Assembly (NCBI GenBank): GCA_013180625.2
Contig: SNVD02009763.1
Location: 62,001-126,000, forward strand
Direction of reading: 5' to 3'
DNA length: 64,000 nucleotides
From: Boswellia sacra
Taxonomy: Eukaryota > Streptophyta > Magnoliopsida > Sapindales > Burseraceae
Shown: positions 10,983 through 20,724 of the stretch, one piece after another
Layout of the letters: each line of letters begins with the position of its first letter
How positions within the stretch are numbered: the stretch's first letter is position 1
Position numbers and translations under genes: made by a program
The notes under the pieces: model-generated
Told to the model about the DNA's origin: nothing
The model's database searches: none
The model's input: the letters and a program-made list of their open reading frames with translations, nothing else

Positions 10983-13561
10983 TGTAACATCCTAAATTTT
11001 GTAGTACACATGGTATCATGGATTATGGACACATGCATAGTATTATACATTAATGTATATGTAATGTATTTAATTGTTAGTGCAAAGATTAAAGAGTGAT
11101 ATATTTAATTGAAAGAGTGGGAAGAGGGAAGACTAAAATGTAAATGGCATTTATCCTTGTCTATAAAAGAGGATAAGATTCTAGAATTATGTCATTTTCT
11201 TTTCCTCCTTTTAGCTCACGTCCCAGCCCTTCTTGCTCTCTTTCAATTTTCTTTACACCAAACCACCAAGAATTTAAAGAGAAGGAAAGAATAGGTAAGA
11301 ATCAAATTCTTCATTGGAATCCTTGTGTTATTGTCTATTCATTTACAAGAATTTCTTTGGTTATAAGATGAGTTATGATGTTTGATGTCATGTATGCTTA
11401 TAAATTGTGTGGAAACATGAATTTAAATGAGTTTTGAGTGCATCTAAGCAAGAGGATGAAGATATGAGCTAGAATTGAGAGTTTAATTCAAATCCTGGAA
11501 ATTTTGTTACACTGAGCAGTGCATGTTCCAAAAATTACCAAATATCAGGGGGACATTTTCTTGTTGTGAAATTTTTATGGATGAAAATAGACATGCCCAG
11601 AGTGTATAGCAATTGGATTTACTCAAAAATTCGAAGTAGATGATTTGTAGTGAATTTTTGAATTTCTAGTATAGTATTGCACATTTCCCCTGTCTTAGAA
11701 CAGAGTAGGGGAAGACGATTTTAATTGAAGGTCCAATTCTTCATAGAATTACCTGATTTTTTGTATGAAAGTTCCATTATGTGTCTTATATGAGACTGTA
11801 AAGTTTCACTGAGATTGAAGGTTTGTGTGAATTGTTATAGATTTTTAAAGTTGGCTTGTTAAAAACTGGAATTTTTAGTTTTCAAAACAGGGCAGTTAGA
11901 AATAAATGGATTTGAATGGGTTAAACACCTTTAAAATCTCTGATTTTTGGTATGGAGGTATATATATATGTTATATACCAGTCTGTAAATTTTTTTAGCC
12001 ATTTGAGTAGGATTGAAATTCCTACAAATTTTTAAGTTGATAGTGCTCAGTGAAGTCAATGCAGTGGCAGGATTGTTGAGGTAATGAATTTGATTATTTT
12101 GAGTGATCTAATGACCCCAATTTGCTCTAAAAATTTTAATGAGATATGAGGTATGTGTCTAAAAGATGTCTATCAAATTGTGTGAATTTTAAAAGTAGAC
12201 AAGTTTTGTTGTAAATTGTTTGTCAAAGTAAGTATAGACATAGAGCGAAAAAGGGAAAATGTTTTACAAGTGTATGGTGACCTAAAAAGATATTTTTGTT
12301 TTATTTTTAGGTCAATCAAAAGCATTGAAAAGCTGCCATACAAGGTAAGTAAGCTAGCTATTCTAAGGCCACAATAAATTGTGTACTCTATGTATGTAAT
12401 TTTGTGGATTATAACACTGTTAATTGCTAGCAACTTGATGCTTGAATGTGAGATATTGTGACTATTTTGGAAGCCTGATATAGAGCTTCTTTTATGTGTG
12501 ACTGATTGTGAATGGTGAAACATGATTGGCATGCCAAGACCTAGGAAGTTTAGCTCTCACAGCTTGAGGGGAGGTCTGGACCATGTGTTTCTCTAGATGA
12601 GATTCGTTAGCATGAGCCCGGTATCACCCGGATTGTCAGACTAGCCTCGAGCTATTTCAAGTGTAGGCATCTAAATGTATTTGTATTGTTCTGTACTGTT
12701 CCATGGCTTGAGGGGAGGTCTGGACCATGTGTTTCTCTAGATGAAATTTGGTAGCATGGGCCCGGTATCACCCGGATTGTCAGACTAGCCTTGAGCATTC
12801 CGTACTCCCATGGCTTGAGGGGGGGTCTGCACCATGTGTTTCTCTAGATGAGATTCGGTAGCATGGGCCCGGTATCACCCGGATTGTCATAATAGCCTTG
12901 AGCTATTATATGGGAACTGACTGTGAAATGAAAAGTCCTACCTTGATTAGAGAGTCTTTTCCTCTAGGTGACTGTAACTGATACTGTGGAAGCTTCCTCA
13001 ATATGTGATTGTGATTATGCACGAAAAAGCAATGACTAGAGAAATGTGAACTCACTTATGTGAGGTTAAATCGACTTATAGAGGTCTAGAAAGAAAATTG
13101 ACGCAGGAGCGCAAATGTAACCGAAGTGAACTCGAAGCATTTCTTTTTTTAACAATTTAGATAATGCTTGTGTAGTTAGAAATGGATAGTTTCATACTGT
13201 GGATTGAATTCTATTGTTATTGTTTATTGCTGTATATTCACTTAGTTTACTTACTGAGTTTTACTAATGAAAGTTGTTGTGTGCCTTAGGTGATCAATAG
13301 ATTGAGTTAGGGATGGAGGACTTTTGGCATTGCTGACAGAGTTTCCTTGGCAACCATAGACCGCTGCTCTATATTAACATAGCCATACTGTAGAACTTAT
13401 CTTGATTTTTGAATGTACATAAATGCAGTAGAATGAGGTGGTTGTCATTAGGAACTCTATTTGGGGTTATACTTATATTAATCTTTGAAAGAAATATTAG
13501 AGTTCACATTTAAATGACCGTATAAATGCTATATTTTGTATGTCGAGTATGGGTTGTAACA
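10983..13561 (+). repeat. 3' LTR of the chromovirus
   Basis: This 2579-bp partner of the 5' LTR ends GGGTTGTAACA and is followed by the TSD CTTTC. It has its own TATA box at 11162. A sample of the first ~190 bp shows roughly eight differences from the 5' LTR. Confidence 0.93.
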
Positions 13562-13566
13562 CTTTC

Positions 13567-16106
13567 TCAGCTCTGCACTCTTTCTTTCTCTTTTCTTCCT
13601 TCTTGCAAGGCCTCCGTTCCCTTTATTCTCTTTTTCAATTGGCTTTTGTCTGTCTTTTTGGATTTTGTGAGTTTTCTTGTCTTTGGTCAGGCCAACATAA
13701 GGCAGAATGCATTCGAAATTGATAGCAGTCTCTCAGTAGTAGATTAGAAGCGCGGTTGAATTGCTTAAACAGATCAGAACTCGGACTGGCGAAGTTTTCA
13801 GTGCCTTCAGGAAGTGGCACACGTAAAGAGATAAATGCAGCAGACTCCAGAATCCAGCACCATGATTGATCCCAGAATCAATCTGGAACCACCCAGCTAA
13901 TTAATAAAGCATTCAATTCTTCAGCTTGCAGAATAATCAGCAGAACTGCACATAATGCACAAGAAATTGATCAAGAATAATTCAGATTTGGAAGACTCCA
14001 AGAGTGACTTGAAACAATTCTTGATATCTAATAGAACAGAGGCGTCAGTCATGAAGCAACTATACATTTATTCAATTTACTCTCTCTCTTTCAATAAACA
14101 TATAACTAATAATCTTTTATTTATATGAGATCAAATGCGCTTCCATTCATAATAATCCATTTGGAGGGATTGAAGAAGAGCTGCAGCCTTACAAATTTTA
14201 TAACAAGTGAAACACATAGTAAATTAGATCAATTACTCTGCAAATATGTAATGTTACACTCACAAAGTTTGTATATAAAGTTGATATAATACCACTAATT
14301 CAATACCATATGACTCATCATCATTTATTTCATTGACAACTTATATTAATCCTTTTCATTCACTTGACGCTATATCAACTTTGTATTCAGACTTTATAAA
14401 TATAACATTATTTATATGTAAAAGAGTACATCATATGTATATAAAAGTTTGTCCACGTTCTAGAACATATTCCCTTAAAAATAAAATTTAGCAAATGCTA
14501 AATCCTTGATGGTCTTGCAATTACGTTTTGGTACCTGAGCATCATTTAATGCAGAATATATATCATGCGTCCGAGCAGTCGTACAAGTATCATATTGCAG
14601 ATGACTTCCTGAACAGACAGAAATAAACAAAGGATTTCTGTAAACTAATTGTTCATTTTGAAAGAAACCAACAGTCCAAGAAAGAAACCTGTGGTACGTC
14701 ATCAAGGCAATTGTACCTCCAAAGCTGAGGAAACACTTGTGCTTGTGTGTAGTCTTTTTTAGCTTGCCATGCAAAGTGCCTACACCTGTGTACAGTAATG
14801 TATGACTCGAAATAGATCAAAATTGAAACAAGCCTGAAAGACGATGGAGAGACTATACGAAAGAGAAGACACAGATGGTAATTGATGAAAGACTGAGATG
14901 AGAATATTGATCTACGAACCATTCTTCGTGGTGGATAACTAGATTTTCTTAGGAACAGTGTAGCCTGTAGACGATGAGTGATCTTAGCCAACCTCCCTTC
15001 TGTTATCTTGGCTTCTTTCCCCCAAAACTAACTTTGTAGACGAAATTTTGACACAATATTAGAAATGACCCCAACAAATGTTAGAAATCAGTTGGCATTA
15101 AATATTTATAATACTTTAAATGAGCTTATTGAAAGGTTATATATGAAATAGGGTGACCAACATGGTAACCATATGATAGTAGATTCACTGCATGTAGCTG
15201 TCAGAAACACACAATAGATTATTTTGGCCCAAAATGCTGCTCCATTGTGAAGAAGTACAAGATTCCACTCTACATATCTAGTGCATCATGTTGTCAACTC
15301 AGTTTTTGCTGTGCAAAGAATAACCGAAAAACGGGGAAGAACCATATCAGTTGACAAAATTCAGAACAATTGAGGAGACAAAAAAATGACACTTAACACT
15401 ATTATATAGCTTCAGAAGTTTTTTTTTTTTTTTAAACCCTCAATTCCCTCTATATAATTTTGCAAGTAACGTGAGAGTAAAAACCAACCACATTGTTCTC
15501 ATGAACATCAACCTTGAGATGTTCAAAGTGGGTAAAGCATTGATCAGATTTCGTCATTGAATGTGCACAGAATTTTAGGTTGGTATCGGAAAAGAGAATG
15601 AAGGCTCCTTAAGGCTTTCCCCTGCAATCCATTTTCATGGCTGGATACATCAGCAGGCCCCTTGTACTTAATAAGCTCCAGCTTCTCAAATGAAACAAGA
15701 CTCACGTACATATCTCAAAATAAGATTGAAGTGTATAAAAATTCCAAAATTGAAGATTTTTCTGACACGATTTTGCTCCCATCCCTAAGCAACAGAATCC
15801 AGGCAGTCAGTTTTCTTAAAATATCAATTTCATTTGAATAAACAGAAGAACATTGAAAAGGAAAAAAAAAAGAAAAAGAAAAACCGAGGAGACTTTTATT
15901 ACCAATTAGCTGCTATTGCTTTTGTTTATTGACAAAGTACAATCAAGTGCAGATGGAAAAAACTCTTGAGCTACTAATGTTTTGCTCCAATACCATACTT
16001 GTGCTCTTATCACTTTGCATACCGAGTAAAACCACAAACATAAGACAGTTTACAGATAAGAATTATTAACAAAGCACTTACAAAAATTTTATGTGCAAGT
16101 ATCTAC
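13567..16106. other. Degenerate copy of the NLR 3' flank (unit A)
   Basis: There is no intact gene. Blocks recur in order further right. 13690-13790 matches 17050-17150 (phrases 'ttgatagcagt' and 'ggttgaatt'). 14548-15430 matches 17250-18060 ('gcagaatatatatcatgc', 'tagcttgccatgcaa'). 15890-16070 matches 18130-18290 ('ttttgctccaata', 'gtgctcttatca'). These are old duplications of sequence downstream of the resistance gene on minus. The segment next to 13562 is pyrimidine-rich. Confidence 0.6.
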
Positions 16107-16265
16107 CTTCTAATTTCCTGCAAATAAATTCCAATCCATTGTAGCACTTCATTCTCAGGTGGGCACTATACAGATATGACAGGTGTGAATTAATTAATAA
16201 GGAACAATGGAGAGACATGATAATGAGATGTCGTTACCAACCTGTTGAAGTAGAGGAGTTTTCAT
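16107..16265 (-). pseudogene. Relic of the 3' end of a second NLR gene
   Basis: On minus, a short stretch ends with a donor-like CTTCAACAG|GTTGGTAA near 16238. After about 75 bases there is an acceptor CTGTATAG and an exon-like block at 16107-16165 ending GAAG|GTAGAT. The block matches the terminal exon of the NLR at 18628-18682: 16107-16165 encodes MKCYNGLEFICRKLE and 18628-18682 encodes MSCFNKLEIICDKLQ in the same frame. Both have TGA at the equivalent place just before it. The rest of this NLR copy is gone. Confidence 0.6.
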
Positions 16266-16319
16266 TTGAAATTAGTTGGTATATAGGAGCCCTCATTCTG
16301 AATACATCAGCTAATTGAT

Positions 16320-17880
16320 TCTGATTAGGCCTACATCTGCATGTGTACAGAAATGTATGTCTTGAAATTGATCACAATTGATTCATGCCTGAAAGACGAT
16401 GGAAAGAACAAATATACGCCTTAGCAATTATTATTGGACTGAGATAAGAATAAGGATATATCCACCAATTTTTTATTTTGTGGTCAAGCATATCTTTTTG
16501 GAAGTGATTATAATTACCTTTGGACAAAGGGTGATCTTAACCAACCCTTCCTTCCGTTATCTTGGCTTCTTTCCCTCAAAACTCTGTGGACAAGAATTTG
16601 AGAAACATTAGCATCAACTAATTATAATTCTGTAAGCAAACATATCGAACGATTATATATGAAATAGGATGAACAGCTTGATAACCACATGGTTGTAGAA
16701 TAATGGATAAACATCAATAAAATTCATGAACTACATTAATCAATTTTGTAATTTCGATCATCAGTAAATTTATGATTCCTGAAAAAGCAATCAAATTAAT
16801 TGATGAAACACATAAATGAATCTTATTTTACCAAGGTTTTAAAATTTTATAAGATACATCATATGATAAAGTTTTGAAGACACATTTCATTTCTTCAAAG
16901 CCACAACCTATGAACTTAGAGTTGATACCCTTGCGTCGATGTCGATGCCAAGACAACAATCCAAGGTTATCCTACTCGAACTAATTTCGCGTCTCCAAAA
17001 ATCCAAGGTCATTTCAATCTAACTCAAATTTTGTGGGGCTTCCTGTTTTGGGTCAGGCCCACGTGAGGTGGAATCAACGCTAATTGCAACTTGATAGCAG
17101 TCCCTCAACAGCAGCATGGTTGAATTGATTAAACAATATCCAAAACTGTGGGACGAAAATCAGCATATCCCATTAAGAAGTAATTATAAAGCTATCACAT
17201 ATCATCTTTTATTCATGAAACAACTATATATTGTGTACCTGAACATCACTTTTGCAGAATATATATCATGCATTCTTCCTAGCATTCATACATTTACCGT
17301 ATTGCAGATAACATTCTGAACAGACAGAAATTAAAAGTTAAGGATTACAGTAAACTTATCGTTAATTTATATTGAAAGAAACCGATAGTCAAAGAAAGAA
17401 ACTTACGATACTTACTCAGGGCAATTTTACCTCCACAGACTGATGAAACAATGGTGCATTTGTGTAGTATTTTTTAGCTTGCCATGCAATATGCCTACAT
17501 CTGTGTACAGAAATTAATGTATGACTTGAAATAGATCAAAAATGAAACATGCCCGAAAGAGAACAAATGTACGCCTTAGTAGTTGATGAAAAACTGAGAT
17601 AAGAATAAAGATCTACGAACCATTCTCCATGGCGGACAAGTAGCTATTCTTGGAAAGAATTATAACCGTTGGACAATGTGTGATCTTAGCCAACCCTCAT
17701 TTCTGTTATCTTGGCTTCTTTCCCTCAAAACTAACTTTCAAGGCAAAAATTTGACAAACATCAGAAATCACTAGTTAATTATATATAGCATCAAATAATT
17801 ATAATACTGTAACCAAACATATCGAAAAGTTATATATGAAATAGGATGAACAACATGAGAACCATATATAGTAGATTCAT
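16320..17880. repeat. Further copies of the NLR 3'-flank segment
   Basis: The block that starts around 'gcctacatctg' and ends 'cttggcttctttccc' occurs three times: about 14780-15030, 16330-16580 and 17490-17730. The last continues into the 3' region of the NLR at 20725-23913. Divergence is substantial (many indels). I see no reading frame. Confidence 0.6.
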
Positions 17881-18627
17881 TGCATGTGGCCGTAAGAAAT
17901 TAGCAGAATAGATTTTGCCCCAAAATGTTGCTCCATTGTGTAAAGATACAAGATTCCACTCTGCATATCTATTGCATCATGTTCTCAACTCAGTTTTTTA
18001 AGTGCTAAAGATAACTGCTAAATGGGAAGAACCACTTCAGTCAACAAAAACTAAGGTGTTTCATATTCATTTATGACTTATTTTTCACGCGAATAAATAG
18101 AGAACATGGAAAAAGAAAATTTAAAATTAAACCCGAGGAGAGATTTTTTACCGAATACACTCCTATTGTTTTGTGTAATGGCCAAGGACCAATTAGTGTA
18201 GATGCCAATAAAATCTCCTGAACTATTATTTTGCTCCAATATCATACATGTGCTCTTATCAATTTGCATACAGAATAAAAACTGAAACATTCGACAAGTT
18301 ATAGATATAAGACCAATTGATGCATGTGCAAGGGAAAACAGTAGATTAAAAAAAATAAAAGAAATGAAATGCTGCACCATAACAGGGACAATATTCTACC
18401 AGTAACAATACTCCATGACATTGAAACATGACTTTCATTTAACTCCAAAGTATCAAGTTGTTAAACCTAGTTAATGATAAAAAGAGATCTATAATTTTAT
18501 ATTTCCTTAACCACTTATATATACTAGCATTTGTAACATGGAGCATTAAATTAATTTAATGTACGAATAATGGAACCATAGACAATTGAGGGAAAAAATT
18601 TATGTAGTTATAATGATATGTACCTAC

Positions 18628-18682
18628 CTTGCAATTTGTCGCAAATGATCTCCAATTTGTTGAAGCAGCTCATGTCAAATGG
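18628..18682 (-). pseudogene. Terminal exon of the NLR gene (stop codon and 3' UTR)
   Basis: On minus this block follows an acceptor CTGTATGGTAG and ends GCAAG|GTAGGTAC. Spliced to the donor at 20725 it continues the LRR frame by about two codons and then reads TGA (18675-18677). The same structure is repeated in the relic at 16107-16265. It is separated from the main exon only by the LTR element at 18764-20708 and about 90 bases of original intron. Confidence 0.55.
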
Positions 18683-18763
18683 CTACCATACAGAAAATGA
18701 CAGTTGCAAATTAATTAAGAAGGAAAACTGAAGGAGATGATAACAAGAAAGATTAAAGATAAG

Positions 18764-19211
18764 TGACGTAGGACAAATTAGGGATAAATTAGGAATTTAT
18801 GATTTTGATTTTAGGGATTTTAATAAATTAGGGATTTTGACTATTATTAGGGATTTTGACTTTCTAAATTGGGAGTAATCCTAATTTGAGTCATTTTCCT
18901 AAATTAATAGTTTACTATTTTACTTAGGATTTAATTGTGGTATTTTCTAGTTAAACTAGGATTATGATTCTATTTCCTAATAGGATTTCATTTCCTAGTA
19001 GAACTATACTTTAAGGTCCTATAAATAGGAACCTTTAGTTATGTTATTTTCAGACTTGGTTGTTATTGGTTTTTTGATCTTTTTGTAAAAAGATTGTCTC
19101 CTTCCTTAATTTCACTCTGTTTCTCTCTAAATTTCTTCTATTGTTTCTCCCCTTTCTTCTGTCTACATCTCCCTCCCTTTCTGTTAACTCGAGGAACCCC
19201 GTTCCTCATCA
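18764..19211 (+). repeat. 5' LTR of the non-autonomous element
   Basis: This LTR is 448 bp with a TATAAATA box at 19020-19027, followed by PBS-proximal sequence ATTGGTATCAG. Confidence 0.93.
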
Positions 19212-19213
19212 AT

Positions 19214-19225
19214 TGGTATCAGAGC
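19214..19225 (+). other. Primer-binding site, initiator tRNA-Met
   Basis: TGGTATCAGAGC begins three bases after the 5' LTR end and is the same primer complement as at 3742-3753. Confidence 0.9.
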
Positions 19226-19360
19226 GTGGTTTTGATCCCCTCTTATACTATTTATCCTTTAATTTTTGTTCAACCCATTAACCCTAAAATCTCCCACTAC
19301 CATCAATTTACTTTGCCCCAATTTCATCTTCCATCACCCCTACCAAAAAAAAAAAAAAAG

Positions 19361-19470
19361 TCACTATTCACCAAAGTTACTGTTCATCGGAAATACTGTT
19401 CATTGGTATACTGTTTACGGGTATCACTGTTCACCGCGGATACTGTTCATCGGAGTTACTGTTTATCAAC
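19361..19470 (+). repeat. Degenerate ~16-bp tandem repeat in the element leader
   Basis: About seven units of the form 'tactgttcatcgga', with variants (ttcacc, ttcattgg, tttacggg), follow an A15 run. They lie between the primer site and the reading frame, in what would be the untranslated leader. Confidence 0.75.
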
Positions 19471-19500
19471 GGCACATAATTCGCCGAATCTTATCCTATT

Positions 19501-20220
19501 ATGATGACTAGAAGCAAGAAAAATCAAACTGAAGATCCTGACACATCTGAAACTTCTGTCCAACAACCTGAAATATTAGAAACAGTCCAGCTAATGATAC
19601 AAGCCTCAGAAAATAGGACAAGGGATGCCATGGATAACAGGATTGGAGAAATATTAGCAGCTTTAAAAGCCTTACAAGCCTCCGTTCTCGCAAAACAAAA
19701 TTCTAATCTGGAGTCATCTACCAAACATATGAATCAAGAGATCTTGGGTGCAACTCCTAAGAACCATGAGGATGAGTGTGATGATCCTAGTGGAGATGAT
19801 GAAGCAAGCGAGATTGATCTTGCAGATGAGCATGAATCTAACAGTCCTATTGACGTCAAGGGCGAAACGAATTTGAAGAATGATGTAGAGCCCACATGTG
19901 AAGTTGAATCCATATGTGAAGAAGAATCTCATGAAATCATTCAAGAAATTGATTTCATAGGTTGTGAGTTATATTTAGGTTCACCGACTTTTATTATTGG
20001 GTCAACGGTGACGTCTTCTATCAGGTCAACGGTCAAATCTTCCATGGGGATTATTGTTTCTCTACCAATATTGAAGGCCGCTGAAGCATCAATAATTTTT
20101 CTATCATGTATGCTTCCAATATTCGATTGTCATGAAGTGAATATTTGGATTGACGACTTTCCAATGATCATGCAAGATAAGACGTGGCATTTCCTCGTAT
20201 ATTGGAAACTTTCTCCTTGA
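19501..20220 (+). CDS. Gag-like leader protein with truncated chromodomain tail
   Basis: This intact 239-codon frame lies inside the non-autonomous element. The N-terminus (MMTRSKKNQ, ETVQLMIQASEN, EILAALKALQ) looks like the coiled start of chromovirus gag. The middle is acidic and low in complexity (DECDDPSGDDEASEIDLADE). The last residues (WHFLVYWKLSP) resemble the start of a chromodomain beta strand, and the following out-of-frame bases resemble a polyprotein end. The element therefore looks like an internal deletion that fused the start of gag to the end of pol. Whether the protein is made or has a function is unknown. Confidence 0.6.
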   Translation: MMTRSKKNQTEDPDTSETSVQQPEILETVQLMIQASENRTRDAMDNRIGEILAALKALQASVLAKQNSNLESSTKHMNQEILGATPKNHEDECDDPSGDDEASEIDLADEHESNSPIDVKGETNLKNDVEPTCEVESICEEESHEIIQEIDFIGCELYLGSPTFIIGSTVTSSIRSTVKSSMGIIVSLPILKAAEASIIFLSCMLPIFDCHEVNIWIDDFPMIMQDKTWHFLVYWKLSP

Positions 20221-20260
20221 CAACTCGCCAGGAGTCGAGTTCTTTCAAGCGGAGGAGAAT

Positions 20261-20708
20261 TGATGTAGGACAAATTAGGGATAAATTAGGAATTTATGAT
20301 TTTGATTTTAGGGATTTTAATAAATTAGGGATTTTGACTATTATTAGGGATTTTGACTTTCTAAATTAGGAGTAATCCTAATTTGAGTTATTTTCCTAAA
20401 TTAATAGTTTACTATTTTACTTAAGATTTAATTTTGGTATTTTCTAGTTAAACTAGGATTGTGATTCTATTTCCTAATAGGATTTTATTTCCTAGTAGAA
20501 CTATACTTTAAAGTCCTATAAATATGAACCTTTAGTTATGTTATTTTCAGACTTGGTTGTTATTGGTTTTTTGATCTTTTAGTAAAAAGATTGTCTCCTT
20601 CCTTAATTTCACTCTGTTTCTCCCTAAATTTCTTCTATTGTTTCTCCCCTTTCCTCTGTCTACATCTCCCTCCCTTTCTGTTAACTCGAGGAACCCCGTT
20701 CCTCATCA
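20261..20708 (+). repeat. 3' LTR of the non-autonomous element
   Basis: This 448-bp LTR begins TGATGTAGGAC and ends CCTCATCA, followed by the TSD ATAAG (20709-20713). Confidence 0.93.
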
Positions 20709-20724
20709 ATAAGTATGTAAGAAC

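Larger units (their letters stand above)
1162..13561 (+). mobile_element. Ty3/gypsy chromovirus, complete but decayed, with nested solo LTR
   Basis: The outer ends are TGTAACATCC at 1162 and TTGTAACA at 13561. They are flanked by identical 5-bp duplications CTTTC at 1157-1161 and 13562-13566. Two direct LTRs of about 2.58 kb (1162-3737, 10983-13561) differ by a few percent by eye. Between them lie an initiator-tRNA-Met primer site, gag with a zinc knuckle, aspartic protease, reverse transcriptase, RNase H, integrase and a C-terminal chromodomain, then a polypurine tract. The domain order and chromodomain place it among chromoviruses. The long LTRs and the ending MRTKYPSLFE suggest the Tekay/Del clade (inference). 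Removing the nested 2.47-kb solo LTR and one target duplication leaves about 9.9 kb. Many stops and several frameshifts make it non-autonomous now. Confidence 0.93.
18764..20708 (+). mobile_element. Young non-autonomous LTR retrotransposon
   Basis: Two 448-bp LTRs (18764-19211, 20261-20708) start TGAYGTAGGAC and end CCTCATCA. They differ at about a dozen sites by eye. The TSD is ATAAG at 18759-18763 and 20709-20713. The internal region is only 1049 bp. It has an initiator-Met primer site, one reading frame and a purine tract (GCGGAGGAGAAT) before the 3' LTR. There is no protease, reverse transcriptase or integrase, so it depends on an autonomous relative. The LTR style matches the chromovirus tail at 340-730. 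Confidence 0.95.
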
